From: Verrucomicrobiaceae bacterium
GTDB lineage: Bacteria > Verrucomicrobiota > Verrucomicrobiia > Verrucomicrobiales > Verrucomicrobiaceae
DNA length: 54,248 bases
Direction: 5' to 3'
NCBI GenBank assembly: GCA_021151605.1
Contig: JAGKWZ010000029.1
Span: 1-54,248 of the forward strand
Shown here: piece after piece, positions 36,467 to 45,638 of the stretch
How positions within the stretch are numbered: the first letter of the stretch is position 1
Layout: every line of letters begins with the position of its first letter
The notes under the pieces: generated by a model
Seen by the model: only the letters and a program-made list of their open reading frames with translations
Told to the model about the DNA's origin: nothing
Database searches by the model: none
Made by a program: the position numbers and the translations under genes

Positions 36467-37372
36467 ATGTCAGCCCCCCGAACCACCGACCGCAATGCCT
36501 ACGACTTCCGTCGCGGGGCTCTGTGGATGCTGGGCTCGCTCGCCGGTTTCACCGGCATGGCGCTGCTGGTGATGCACCTCGGCAGCACGCGGGCGGTGAG
36601 CCCCTGGTGGGCGCTGCTTTTTCGCGCGCTGGTAGGGATTGTCGTCGTCGCGGTGATCTATGGGCCAGGTAAAAATGTAAGCTTCCGCAGGGCGGCGACA
36701 GGGCGACTGCTGGTGTCACGCGGCGTGCTCGGTGCGCTGGGCACGGCTGCCTATTACCTGACGCTGCCGAAGCTGGGCGCTGGAAAGGCGACTCTGATCG
36801 GGAATACCTGGACCATCTGGGCGGCCATCCTTGCCGTGCCGATGCTGGGGGAAAAGATGACGGCGCGAAAGGTGGTGGGACTGGTGTTGGCCATCGGCGG
36901 CATCGCCCTGATCACGGAGCTGGAGCGGGGAGACCTGAGCCAGTTTGGTCGATATGAGGTCATCGCGGTCGCGGGAGCGCTCATCGCGGCCTGTGTGGTC
37001 GTGGTGATTCGTCAACTGACACGCACGGAGACGAGCGGCACCATCTTTGCGAGCCAGTGCCTTTACTCCGCGCTGCTAGCCCTGCCCTTCTGCCTGATGC
37101 AAACGATGCCTGGGCTGATGGACTTTGCCCTGCTAACCCTCGCCGCCTTGTTGGCCGCAGTGGGGCAGATCGGCATGACAGAGGGTTTCCGCTTTCTACC
37201 TGTCAGTGTGGGTGGAGCCTTTCAGATGCTTTTGCCCCTGCTCATCACCGCCATGGGCTGCCTGCTCTTTGCGGAAACCTTCACGCTGATGCAGAGCCTC
37301 GGAGCTTCCTTCATCCTCGCGGGTTGCTACGGCGTAGTCTCCCAGCCAAAGATTGGTGCCAAAGAAAGTTAA
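36467..37372 (+). CDS. DMT-superfamily (EamA) exporter
   Basis: The ATG at 36467 gives a 301-residue membrane protein with ten hydrophobic segments in two EamA halves. The first half includes ALWMLGSLAGFTGMALLVMHLGS and YYLTLPKLGAGKATLIGNTWTIWAAILAVPMLGEKMT; the second ends FAETFTLMQSLGASFILAGCYGV. LGEKMT/FAETFT are the conserved glutamate-containing ends typical of the family. It probably exports amino acids or other metabolites; the substrate is unknown. It is divergent from the preceding hydrolase. Confidence 0.9.
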   Translation: MSAPRTTDRNAYDFRRGALWMLGSLAGFTGMALLVMHLGSTRAVSPWWALLFRALVGIVVVAVIYGPGKNVSFRRAATGRLLVSRGVLGALGTAAYYLTLPKLGAGKATLIGNTWTIWAAILAVPMLGEKMTARKVVGLVLAIGGIALITELERGDLSQFGRYEVIAVAGALIAACVVVVIRQLTRTETSGTIFASQCLYSALLALPFCLMQTMPGLMDFALLTLAALLAAVGQIGMTEGFRFLPVSVGGAFQMLLPLLITAMGCLLFAETFTLMQSLGASFILAGCYGVVSQPKIGAKES

Positions 37373-37532
37373 TCAGATGAACAAGTCCCTGGTCATAAAG
37401 CCCGTTTTTCAAGCTTCAGTGATGAGCGCCGAGGGGGCGAAATTATCAAAGTAGAGAGTATGGAGTCTAATTTATCAAAAAAGATCATGCTCAGGACTCA
37501 ACTTACCATAATTTAGACCAAGTTTCAGGATC
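37373..37532. other. Intergenic region upstream of the sugar transferase gene
   Basis: This 160-nt AT-rich gap contains two related TTATCAAA-type stretches (around 37442 and 37470) and should hold the promoter of the sugar transferase gene. No terminator for the exporter gene is obvious. Confidence 0.35.
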
Positions 37533-39038
37533 ATGCCGACGCCAAACCACTTCAAACCAGATCATGTAATGATCGCCAGCCCTGGCCCGATCACGGGCAA
37601 TATGCTGGATAGTCTGAAGGAACAGAAAGCCATCAGAGAGAGGAGCCTGCCTTCACTTCACCTTTGGGTTCTTGTCTCCATTTTGGGAGATCTCATCATG
37701 ATCGTCTGCGCCGAGCATTTGGCGTATTGGCTGCGTTTTCAATCCTTCATCCGCGAGTTCGGCGTCACCTCGACCGTTGAACTCCGGCAATATTCCGGCC
37801 ACATGGCGCTGGGCTCTCTCACGCTTCTCCTGGCGCTCGGCTGGCAGGGACTCTACCACCGAAACGTCCTGCTCAGGAATCGCTGGATCGCTTCTCGCAT
37901 CGCGCGGGCGGTGCTGATCTGGACTTTGGGGTTCTTGTCCTTCTCTCTGGCGTTGAAATTGGAGCCATCCATCTCCCGCGTTTATGTGGCGCTGAATGGA
38001 GCGTGCTCCCTGCTGCTGTTGCTCGGATGGAGAGCTATTTTCGACAGCATCCTGCATGCCCCTAGTCGAATCCAGACTCTGCAACAAAGAACCTTGTTCG
38101 TCGGGTGGAATGAAGATGCCCAGCGACTCTGGCGGACACTGAGTGAAGATCGTGCCCACGCCTTCAATCTGGTGGGCTGGGTGGATGCCTCAAAGTGGCG
38201 GAATAATGATCCCATCCCAGATAATATTCCTTTTGTCGGCTACGTGGAAAACATCCATCGAGTCATCGCCCAGCATCAGGTAGACATGATTATCGTGGCG
38301 GATTTGCCTCGTGAGCAAATGGTGGAGTTGGCCAACCTTTGTGAGCGCGAGATGATCCAGTTCAAGCTCGCTCCTTCTGTTTTCCGCATCTTTGTCTCCG
38401 GCCTTTCGCTGGAAACCATCGCTGGCACCCCCGTGCTCGGCATCAATCGCCTGCCACTGGACAGCACCATGAATGTGATGCTGAAACGCAGCCTGGATGT
38501 CGTAGGCGCGATCATTGGGCTGATGATCAGCATACCTCTCGTCGCCATCTTTGGGGCGCTCGTTTACCTCGAATCTCGCGGACCCATCTTCTACCACCAG
38601 CGCCGCTGGGGCATGAACGGCATCCCCTTTGACATCATCAAGATCCGCTCCATGAAGCTCGATGCTGAAAGCGCAGGAGCACAATGGTGTAAGGAGGACG
38701 ATCCGCGCCGACTGAAGGTGGGAGCCTTCATGCGGAAATATAACATCGACGAAGTGCCGCAGTTCTGGAATGTGCTCAAAGGAGAGATGAGCCTCGTCGG
38801 CCCGCGGCCTGAAAGGCCTGAATTAATCGCGAACTTCAAGCATGAGATCCCGCATTACAATGCGCGCCATGCCGCCAAGCCTGGCATGACCGGCTGGGCG
38901 CAAATCAAAGGTCTGCGTGGCGACACCGATCTGGCGGAGCGCATCAAGTGCGACCTCTGGTATCTGGAAAACTGGAGCCTCATGCTGGATCTCCAGATCA
39001 TGTTCCTGACCTTCTTTAAAGGCGACAACGCCTACTGA
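37533..39038 (+). CDS. Undecaprenyl-phosphate sugar phosphotransferase (exopolysaccharide priming enzyme, WcaJ/EpsL type)
   Basis: The 501-residue protein has four or five N-terminal transmembrane helices, a central Rossmann-like CoA-binding-type domain (about 185-300) and a C-terminal bacterial sugar transferase domain (about 312-500). The last carries KRSLDVVGAIIGL, the KIRSM signature, DEVPQFWNVLKGEMSLVGPRPE and KPGMTGWAQI. It moves a hexose-1-phosphate onto undecaprenyl phosphate and starts repeat-unit assembly of an exopolysaccharide or O-antigen. The O-antigen-ligase-like and glycosyltransferase genes at 44-51 kb may use the same pathway. It is convergent with the LolD-like ATPase gene 22 nt away. 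Confidence 0.93.
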   Translation: MPTPNHFKPDHVMIASPGPITGNMLDSLKEQKAIRERSLPSLHLWVLVSILGDLIMIVCAEHLAYWLRFQSFIREFGVTSTVELRQYSGHMALGSLTLLLALGWQGLYHRNVLLRNRWIASRIARAVLIWTLGFLSFSLALKLEPSISRVYVALNGACSLLLLLGWRAIFDSILHAPSRIQTLQQRTLFVGWNEDAQRLWRTLSEDRAHAFNLVGWVDASKWRNNDPIPDNIPFVGYVENIHRVIAQHQVDMIIVADLPREQMVELANLCEREMIQFKLAPSVFRIFVSGLSLETIAGTPVLGINRLPLDSTMNVMLKRSLDVVGAIIGLMISIPLVAIFGALVYLESRGPIFYHQRRWGMNGIPFDIIKIRSMKLDAESAGAQWCKEDDPRRLKVGAFMRKYNIDEVPQFWNVLKGEMSLVGPRPERPELIANFKHEIPHYNARHAAKPGMTGWAQIKGLRGDTDLAERIKCDLWYLENWSLMLDLQIMFLTFFKGDNAY

Positions 39039-39059
39039 CCCGGTCCGATCAAAGGGCGC

Positions 39060-39740
39060 TTACACGAAGCGGCCCTCGTGGATCTTCATCACACGGTCCA
39101 TCCGTGCGGCTTGCAGCGGATGATGGGTCACCAGCACGAGGCTGACGCCCGTCTTCTTTTGCAGGTCCACCAGGAGGGAGGTGAGTGATTCGGCATTCTT
39201 TTCATCCAGGGCACCTGTCGGTTCATCGGCCAGAATCAGCTTGGGCGAATTGATCAGCGCACGCACCACGGCGACCCGCTGCCGCTCGCCACCGGAAAGC
39301 TGGGAAGGTTTCCACATCAGTCGATCCTGGAGGCCCACTTCAGCCAGCAGGCTCTCCGCTCTCTGTTTGGCATCGCCCCGCGAGGAATCCGCCTTCAAAG
39401 CAAGGGTCGGCAAAAGCACGTTCTCCAGGACGCTGCACTGAGGCATCAGGTGATGGAGTTGAAAGATGAATCCGATCTTCTCGCTGCGTATTGCCGCAAG
39501 TCGTTCGGTGCTGCATCCGGCGATCACCTCACCATCGAGTTCATACCGGCCGGAGTCTGCGGAATCCAGCGTGCCTAAAATGTTGAGCAGGGTGCTCTTC
39601 CCACAGCCCGATGGCCCCACGATGGCCACGGATTCTCCCGCCTCGATGCTAAGTGAGATGTCTCGAAGAACGGGCACGACAAGATCGCTTCCTGGTTCGC
39701 GGTAGGATTTAGAAATCTGGGATAGAGTGACGAGGGACAT
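39060..39740 (-). CDS. LolD/MacB-type ABC transporter ATP-binding protein
   Basis: The 226-residue ATPase has Walker A GPSGCGKST (near 42-50), signature LSGGERQRVAVVRAL, and Walker B LILADEPTGALDEKN. The LADEPTGALD and FQLHHLMP segments are typical of the lipoprotein-releasing (LolD) and macrolide (MacB) class. It would energise a membrane permease of the FtsX/LolCE type, but none is adjacent. It is probably co-transcribed with the upstream PaaK-like gene (44-nt gap). Confidence 0.92.
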   Translation of the reverse strand: MSLVTLSQISKSYREPGSDLVVPVLRDISLSIEAGESVAIVGPSGCGKSTLLNILGTLDSADSGRYELDGEVIAGCSTERLAAIRSEKIGFIFQLHHLMPQCSVLENVLLPTLALKADSSRGDAKQRAESLLAEVGLQDRLMWKPSQLSGGERQRVAVVRALINSPKLILADEPTGALDEKNAESLTSLLVDLQKKTGVSLVLVTHHPLQAARMDRVMKIHEGRFV

Positions 39741-39784
39741 GGAGCGAAAGGATAAATCAGCAATATCTCGGACTAAGCGCAGTA

Positions 39785-41059
39785 TCAGACCCGCCGCCAG
39801 CGCTTAGCTTTGAACTCATGCCTGGGCAGGCTGCCTGCCTCGACGAGGTGCACCGGGATACGCAGGGAAAAGGTGTCACGCAGCTTTGTTTCGAGATGCT
39901 TTTGGAGATTCTTCGCCCCATCGCTCGGCGCTTCGATGAGCAGTTCGACCTCATCCATGGCATCCACCTTCTTCTGCTGGACCATGAACTCGACGATCTC
40001 TGGAAACTGGCGGACCACGGCCTCAATGGCACTGGGATAGACATTCACACCGCGCACCACGACCATGTCATCCACCCGACTCAGCACTCCGCCCGGCAGC
40101 ATCAGTCTGCCATCCAGCATTCCTTTGCGCACCCAGTCGCCCGTGCGGTAGCGCAGCAGTGGGCAGGCTACCCGGTCCAGCGTGGTGAGCACCAGTTCTC
40201 CGCACTCACCCTCAGCCACTTCGTAGCCGGTTTGCGGGTCGATGATCTCGGCAAAGTAGGCCTCCTCCGCCACCACGAGCTGCCGCGCATGACGGGTGAG
40301 TTCATAACTGACCGGCCCCACTTCAGTCATCCCGTGGTGATCATAGACTCTGGCATTCCACAGGCTCTCAATGCGCGCCCTCACCTCCGGGATGCTGCCG
40401 CCAGGTTCACCCGCGACGACGATTTTGCTGATCCTCAGTGCTGACAGATCCACCCCGCTCGCCGCGCCGATCAATTCGCCGAGGCGCAGCGCATACGTCG
40501 GGGTGCAGCAGAGCACGGTGGCACCATATCGCGCCATCATTTCGAGCCGAGCCTGGCTGGAGAGCCCGCCTCCCGGCAAGACCATGTAATCACGGGCCGC
40601 AGCCTCAAACGCCGTCCAGAAGCCTAAAAAGGGACCAAAGGAAAAGGCGAAGAACACACGGTCCTGCCCCTTCACCAGGTCAGCCCCTTCGAAGACCCGC
40701 CTCCAGCAGGCCAGCATCGCCTCCCAGCTCTCTGGGGTATCCAGCCATGCCATCGGCTGCCCGCTGCTGGTCCCACTCGTCTGGCAAAACCTCGTGTAGC
40801 ACTCCATGGGCTGGGTGAGATTCGTGCCAAAAGGGGGATGCTCCAGCCGGTCTGCCAGGAGTTCAGCTTTCGTGGTGAAAGGCACCCGCTGGGTGAAGTC
40901 ATCAAGACTGCTCAAATCGGCTGTTCTGAGGCCGCTTTCGCGAAATTTGCGTGCGTAAAAGCCCTCCTTCGCGGCCAGATGCAGCACGATGGAGGTCAGC
41001 TTGCCCCATTGTGTGGCGCGCAGCCCCACACGGTCAAAGAACGGATGATCCGAAGACAC
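39785..41059 (-). CDS. Phenylacetate-CoA ligase-like AMP-forming acyl-CoA ligase
   Basis: The 424-residue protein is an ANL-superfamily adenylating enzyme. It has the phosphate loop QTSGTSSGQPMAW, a core VYDHHGMTEVGPVSYEL motif and CPLLRYRTGDWVRKG, with SRVDDMVVVRGVNVYPSAIE near the hinge. This matches the PaaK family, which adenylates phenylacetate or other carboxylates and transfers them to CoA. No phenylacetate genes are adjacent, so it may activate another acyl or aryl acid. The C-terminus ends HEFKAKRWRR, the expected catalytic-Lys region. Confidence 0.9.
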   Translation of the reverse strand: MSSDHPFFDRVGLRATQWGKLTSIVLHLAAKEGFYARKFRESGLRTADLSSLDDFTQRVPFTTKAELLADRLEHPPFGTNLTQPMECYTRFCQTSGTSSGQPMAWLDTPESWEAMLACWRRVFEGADLVKGQDRVFFAFSFGPFLGFWTAFEAAARDYMVLPGGGLSSQARLEMMARYGATVLCCTPTYALRLGELIGAASGVDLSALRISKIVVAGEPGGSIPEVRARIESLWNARVYDHHGMTEVGPVSYELTRHARQLVVAEEAYFAEIIDPQTGYEVAEGECGELVLTTLDRVACPLLRYRTGDWVRKGMLDGRLMLPGGVLSRVDDMVVVRGVNVYPSAIEAVVRQFPEIVEFMVQQKKVDAMDEVELLIEAPSDGAKNLQKHLETKLRDTFSLRIPVHLVEAGSLPRHEFKAKRWRRV

Positions 41060-41131
41060 GCCTTAGCGATGGCGAGCCGCTGAAGTGGGTCAAGAGCGAC
41101 ACTCGGGCCTCACCGGCAGCTGCATCAGTTC

Positions 41132-43141
41132 CTACCAGCCACTGCGGACATTCCACTTCTCCATGAGATCGGCGGAGAGCTCGGTGATGAAGCGGCTGGG
41201 CTTCATGAGGATGTCCCCATCCCGGGCCTGGTGATTCAGGACGGGATAGGTGAGGTAGAGTTCATCCTTCGCACGAGTGACGGTGACGTAGAAAAGGCGT
41301 CGCTCCTCTTCGAGGCCGAGGTCGCTCTCCTCCACGGCTCTAGCGTGGGGGAACATGCCATCCGCCATCCAGATGGCGAAGACCGTGTGCCATTCGAGGC
41401 CCTTGGCCTGGTGAGCCGTGGTGAGCGTCACGGCGTCACGCTCTTCCTGCTGGTCAGGTTTGTTTTCAGTATCGACTCCGCTGAGCAGGCTGAGATTGCT
41501 GAGGAACTCCAGCGGATCGGTGAAGCGGCTGGAGTAGTTGCTAAGCTGCTCCAAGTCCTGCTGGCGCTGCTCGGCGTTCTTGAACTTCGCCCGCATGTAG
41601 TCCTCATAGACGCCATCATAGATGCTGCGGATCATCTCGGGCGGAGTGGCAGGTTTGCCATCGACGATGAGTTCATCCAGCGTGTAGGCGAACTGATCCC
41701 AGGTCTCCCGTGCCTTCTTCGGCACGGTCATGGGGATGAGCAGGTCGCTGAATTTGCCCGTCATGACCTCGGCATTGGCGGCCTCGGTTTTCAGCCACTC
41801 GTTCCACACTTTGTTCGCGCTGGCACCGCCGATGCCGGGGATGAGCTTCACCATGCGCATGAAGCTGACTTCATCCCGCCGATTGATGGCGAACTTGATG
41901 AAGCAGGCCACGTCCTTCACATGCGCCTGCTCGAAGAAGCGCAGGCCGCTGGTGATTTTAAAAGGAATGCCACGGCTGGTCAGCTCCATCTGCAGCTCCA
42001 TGCTGTGAAAGTGCGCCCGGTAGAGCACGGCGACCTCGTTCAGCTCCACGCCTTCGTCCTGCTGCTCCAGGATGCGCTGGCAAACAAACGATGCCTGCGC
42101 ACTGCCACTGTCCAGCGGCACGAGGGCGGGCAGGGTGCCCTTCCCTTCCCTGGCGGGCTGGAGGTTTTTGCGGATCTGGGCTCGGTTGTTCGCGATGCTG
42201 GCATTCGCCAGCTCCAGCACCTCGGGCACGCTGCGGTAGTTCACCTCGATCTTGAAGACGCGGGCTCGCGGCCACTGCTCGTGGAAGTTCAGGATGTTCG
42301 TCACATCCGCACCACGCCAGGAGTAGATGCTCTGTGCGTCATCCCCCACGACCATGAGATTGCCGTCCTTGCCGGTGATCATCTCGATGAACTCGCACTG
42401 GAGGCGGTTCGTGTCCTGATATTCGTCCACCAGCACGAACTCAAACTGCCGCTGGTAGCGCTCGCGCAGGTCCTCATTCTCCTTCAGCAGGCGCACGGAC
42501 TGGGTGAGCAGGTCATCGAAGTCCATGCAGTTCGTCTCCACTTTCTTCTTCTGGTAGAGCTTCCGCAGCTTCGTGATGTCATCGATCAGCTTGTCAAAGT
42601 AGGGATAACGCGTGGCGACGATCTCCTCGATGCTCTCGCAGGTGTTGTCGGCCATGGAGAAGATGTCTCCCAGCACTTCCGCCTTGGGAAAGCGGATGCC
42701 CTCGGTGTCGATGCCGCTGTTCGTCACCACGGTTTCGAGCAGATCCTTCTGGTCCTCGCGGTCCATAATGGAGAAGCCTTTGCGGTAGCCGAGGCGCTCC
42801 GAGTTCCAGCGGAGGAATTTGTTCCCGATGCTGTGAAACGTGCCGCTCCACAGCCGCTGGATATCCACCGGCACCAGCATGGTCACGCGCTCCAACATTT
42901 CGCGGGCGGCCTTGTTCGTGAAAGTCAGCAGGAGGATCTGCTCGGGAAGCACTCCATTGTCCAGGAGCCAGGCCACACGGTAGGTCAGCGTGCGTGTCTT
43001 CCCAGATCCAGCCCCCGCGATGACCAGCGTCTGCCCGGGCGGTGCCGTCACGGCGGCGTGCTGCTGCTCATTGAGCTCCGCTTTGTAATCAATGCGCGGA
43101 GTCGTGGGGGTGGTGGAGTGCAGCTTGTATTCGCGGGCCAT
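41132..43141 (-). CDS. UvrD/PcrA-type superfamily 1 DNA helicase
   Basis: The 669-residue helicase starts its core at LNEQQHAAV and has Walker A GAGSGKT (43-49). It continues with LLLTFTNKAAREM, FVLVDEYQDTNRLQ (Walker B), VVGDDAQSIYSWRGADV, VNYRSVPEVLELAN, LTTAHQAKGLEWHTVFAIWM and RRLFYVTVTRAKDELYL. These motifs identify a UvrD/PcrA/Rep helicase acting in excision repair, replication restart and removal of transcription obstacles. UvrD and PcrA cannot be separated by sequence alone. It is slightly shorter than typical UvrD. It has a single-gene layout, upstream of which lies a decayed insertion sequence. Confidence 0.95.
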   Translation of the reverse strand: MAREYKLHSTTPTTPRIDYKAELNEQQHAAVTAPPGQTLVIAGAGSGKTRTLTYRVAWLLDNGVLPEQILLLTFTNKAAREMLERVTMLVPVDIQRLWSGTFHSIGNKFLRWNSERLGYRKGFSIMDREDQKDLLETVVTNSGIDTEGIRFPKAEVLGDIFSMADNTCESIEEIVATRYPYFDKLIDDITKLRKLYQKKKVETNCMDFDDLLTQSVRLLKENEDLRERYQRQFEFVLVDEYQDTNRLQCEFIEMITGKDGNLMVVGDDAQSIYSWRGADVTNILNFHEQWPRARVFKIEVNYRSVPEVLELANASIANNRAQIRKNLQPAREGKGTLPALVPLDSGSAQASFVCQRILEQQDEGVELNEVAVLYRAHFHSMELQMELTSRGIPFKITSGLRFFEQAHVKDVACFIKFAINRRDEVSFMRMVKLIPGIGGASANKVWNEWLKTEAANAEVMTGKFSDLLIPMTVPKKARETWDQFAYTLDELIVDGKPATPPEMIRSIYDGVYEDYMRAKFKNAEQRQQDLEQLSNYSSRFTDPLEFLSNLSLLSGVDTENKPDQQEERDAVTLTTAHQAKGLEWHTVFAIWMADGMFPHARAVEESDLGLEEERRLFYVTVTRAKDELYLTYPVLNHQARDGDILMKPSRFITELSADLMEKWNVRSGW

Positions 43142-43215
43142 GTGGGAAAATGAGGAGTCTTTGAGTTAAACCCGGATACCGAAATTAAAAGAGACATCGA
43201 TTGGCGCTGAAGGCG

Positions 43216-43241
43216 TGGTTGCTTAGGAGTGCGAACAACCA
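43216..43241. other. Hairpin at the left side of the insertion remnant
   Basis: TGGTTG (43216-43221) pairs with CAACCA (43236-43241), and GGCGC (43203-43207) with GCGCC (43243-43247) extends it. It could be a terminator-like structure or part of an ancestral insertion end; it has no T-run on either strand. Confidence 0.35.
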
Positions 43242-43251
43242 AGCGCCCCAC

Positions 43252-44098
43252 GATCATGCACCAACGCGATGCAGCGGACACTGCACCTCGTTTTTACTTC
43301 CCGCCAACTCCTTCTTGCCGCCACCGCCAAACCCGTCACGCCACTCGTCGAACTGGTCATCCTTATCATGTTCTTCAACACGTTGAAGCTCGGCAAGGTG
43401 CTCGGGTGGCTCCGTGCTGGCGGAGGCCACGCTGGTGTTGCATGGTTGGTTGCGCAGTGGCAAGGCGGGCTCATCGCGTGGCGTGGTGTCGTTTTTGCAG
43501 GAGGCGCCCGCTGCCTTACATCATCGTGGCGCTCTTGAAGCGCTCGCTCAAGCCGGCAGCGGCTTCGATCAAACAATGGACGCTACTGGATGCGCACTAC
43601 AGCACAGCGAGCATCCATCTCCAACTACACGGCTGGAGCAATAACCGACGCTAGGTGTTCATCCGCGAGATGGAGCGGAAGGACAAGAGCGTCGTGGGCC
43701 GTCGGCTTTTCAAGGTGACTGGTTGTACCTACTGCAATTTTGTGACCAACCGCGACGAGTAGCCCGTGACGCTCTGGCGGGAATACAAGCAGCGCGCCTG
43801 CGTGGAGCAACGCATCAAAGAACTCAAAAACGACCTGGCTGCCGATGGATTTCGCATGAAGAAGTTCATCGCCACGGAGGCGGCGCGCTCTTCGCGTTCA
43901 ACCTGCTGAGCCTTTATCAGCAAGGCGTCGGCACAGGCAGACAGAAGCGCTATCAAAGCCCCTCGACGCTTCGCAGCACGGTGTTCCTTGGCGGAGCGAT
44001 CCTAGGCAATCTGGCACGTCAACAAGTGCTCTACATCGAGCAAAGCTGCGGCCGCCTCGAAGTTAATTCCGTTCGGCGTGAGGCGTGATCATGCACCA
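43252..44098 (+). mobile_element. Decayed IS4/IS1380-like insertion sequence
   Basis: The region carries scattered fragments of an IS4-superfamily transposase in several frames and is flanked by the 12-bp direct repeat GATCATGCACCA (43252-43263 and 44087-44098). A 12-bp duplication fits the long target repeats of the IS4 group. The inner ends share only ACGC before they diverge. The element is about 0.85 kb, shorter than an intact 1.4-1.7 kb element, so internal sequence has been lost. Confidence 0.6.
43269..44088 (+). pseudogene. Frameshifted transposase remnant (IS4/IS1380-like)
   Basis: An N-terminal piece in one frame reads TSRQLLLAATAKPVTPLVELVI (43290s). After a gap, REMERKDKSVVGRRLFKVTGC leads to NRDE, a TAG stop at 43759, and then LWREYKQRACVEQRIKELKNDLAADGFRMKKF. 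This last segment contains the conserved Y-R-E...IKELK signature of IS4-superfamily transposases. A shift into another frame then gives ALFAFNLLSLYQQGVGT, the usual downstream block. The stop and at least two frame changes rule out a functional enzyme. Confidence 0.75.
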
Positions 44099-44161
44099 TG
44101 TTTAGTTTTTAGCATTGCTTTCAAGCGGAACTGGCCAGCGCCCCTTCACTGGAGAGCCAGG

Positions 44162-45559
44162 CTACTTCTTAGCCTTAGCTCGGCGGTTCATTTCCATTCC
44201 GGAAAGCATTCCGGCGAGCATCAGCCAGTGCGAAAGGTTCTTGGTCTGCGTGAGAATCCGTTCGACAAGGCCGTGCGGATAACAAATAGCCAAGGCGACG
44301 AAAATACCGAAGGCGACATACCCAGACAGGCTTTTCCCTCCGAAACAAATGGCGCGGATGCCATACCAAAGAGTGGCACCTTCAAAAAGGATGAAGAAGG
44401 TCCAGCCAACCCAGCCGTTCTCAGCGAGGATGAGCCAGTAGAGGCTTTCCGTCAGCGGATTGGTCCAGTAGTTTTCATCAATGATGGTGAAGCCACGCTC
44501 GCGATCCCACTCTTCGAGAACCTCGCTGTATTTAAAGCCGCGCGGCCGGCTATTCGCAATGCCGTAATTGTTCCAACCAATGCCCAAAATGGGGTAGTCA
44601 TTCAGCATTGCTTTGCACTGACGATTCAGCACCGGGCGCAGATCCTCCGCATTGATTTCTTTGCTGGCTTTGACTTCCTTGAGCCGTGAGTTCAGTGAGT
44701 CCATGGCGAACATCATGACCACCACCGCGCCGAGGGCTCCCATGAGTGTGGCCATGGCTGTCCTCATGCCCGGCCCGCGAATCCAAGCCATCAAGAGCAC
44801 CACGCCCGCACCGACGGCATAAGCGGCCAGAGCTGCGCGTGAAACGGAGAGCAAGACGCACAATCCAGCGCCGCCAAAAGCTGCGAGGCAAAGCCATAGC
44901 AGCCAACCTTTGATCTCCTTGTGCATGGCCGCCGCAAAAACGACACAAGCGGTCATGTAGGCCCACATGGACATGGGATTCTGATGCTCAAACCAGCCCT
45001 TGATCTGGAAGTAGCCGTCGATGTAGCGCATTTTCAGACAGATGTAAGCCTGGACCACGAGGCTGGAAGCCAGGCCGATGATGGCTGCCCGCAGGTCCTT
45101 TTCATCCCGAAGAAAGAGTGCTGCTGCCACAAAGATGAGGGTGCTTTTAAAGACACGCACAAATGTCATGAGCACATAGGTCGGCTCCCAGGCATTCACG
45201 ATGGAAAACAGGCCCACGAAAGCCCAGCAGAGGTAAATCAGTGTCCCCGGTGGCAGTTTGGCACGGCGTGGCATGAGAGTCTCGCGCGGCCCACTCAGTA
45301 TCGAGATGATTAGAGCGAGGGAAAACATCTCGATGAAAGAGAACTCATAGCCCTTCACATGGCCACGGTAGGTGTCGATACTGCCCATCATGAAGGTGAT
45401 GCGTCCAGGCTGCAGTGTGGGCATGAAGATCATCAGCCCAAACAGAGCCCTCTGCCACGAACGACGAGTAGCCATCATAGTGCCCAACAGCGGCGCTAGG
45501 CCGCCATAGAAGGCTAAGGCAATGATGAATTTGATCAGGTCTTTCAAGGTTCGGAACAT
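44162..45559 (-). CDS. O-antigen ligase / Wzy-like polymerase family membrane protein
   Basis: The ATG at 45559 is preferred over one at 45592, which would lie inside the hairpin element of the divergent cassette. The 465-residue protein has about ten to twelve transmembrane segments, and a large periplasmic loop (about 300-400: NRQCKAMLNDYPILGIGWNNYGIANS, RGFTIIDENYWTNPLTESLYWLILAENGWVG). This loop with PILGIGWNNY and an ..H/N..ylxxlaexG block is the hallmark of the O-antigen ligase/Wzy (PF04932) superfamily. It probably polymerises or transfers a polysaccharide at the outer face of the inner membrane. It is divergent from the first exosortase cassette. Confidence 0.87.
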   Translation of the reverse strand: MFRTLKDLIKFIIALAFYGGLAPLLGTMMATRRSWQRALFGLMIFMPTLQPGRITFMMGSIDTYRGHVKGYEFSFIEMFSLALIISILSGPRETLMPRRAKLPPGTLIYLCWAFVGLFSIVNAWEPTYVLMTFVRVFKSTLIFVAAALFLRDEKDLRAAIIGLASSLVVQAYICLKMRYIDGYFQIKGWFEHQNPMSMWAYMTACVVFAAAMHKEIKGWLLWLCLAAFGGAGLCVLLSVSRAALAAYAVGAGVVLLMAWIRGPGMRTAMATLMGALGAVVVMMFAMDSLNSRLKEVKASKEINAEDLRPVLNRQCKAMLNDYPILGIGWNNYGIANSRPRGFKYSEVLEEWDRERGFTIIDENYWTNPLTESLYWLILAENGWVGWTFFILFEGATLWYGIRAICFGGKSLSGYVAFGIFVALAICYPHGLVERILTQTKNLSHWLMLAGMLSGMEMNRRAKAKK

Positions 45560-45582
45560 GTCACCAAGCCAGATGAACACAA

Positions 45583-45605
45583 TTCCCCACATCTGCGGGG
45601 ATGGT
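45583..45605 (+). repeat. 23-nt hairpin element, copy 1 (upstream of first exosortase target)
   Basis: The core CCCCACATCTGCGGGGATGG is identical to the copy at 48326-48348. CCCC pairs with GGGG and an inner C-G pair flanks a single A/C mismatch. It ends 33 nt before the ATG of the target gene. The TTCCCC-x-C-N4-G-x-GGGGAT pattern resembles the core of type I-E CRISPR repeats. Confidence 0.75.
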
Positions 45606-45638
45606 TCATTGACAGCTCATAAACAAGCGTGAATCCCC

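Noticed and set aside
41231..43153. Long open frame (640 codons) on the plus strand opposite the UvrD/PcrA helicase
   Set aside because: It is antisense to a gene with all helicase motifs, and its composition (His/Leu/Ala/Arg-rich, no domain features) is what GC-rich codon bias yields on the opposite strand.
43723..44088. Intact 121-codon transposase gene
   Set aside because: It joins an unrelated N-terminal translation to a transposase C-terminal block; the preceding transposase residues lie in another frame, so it is part of a decayed gene.
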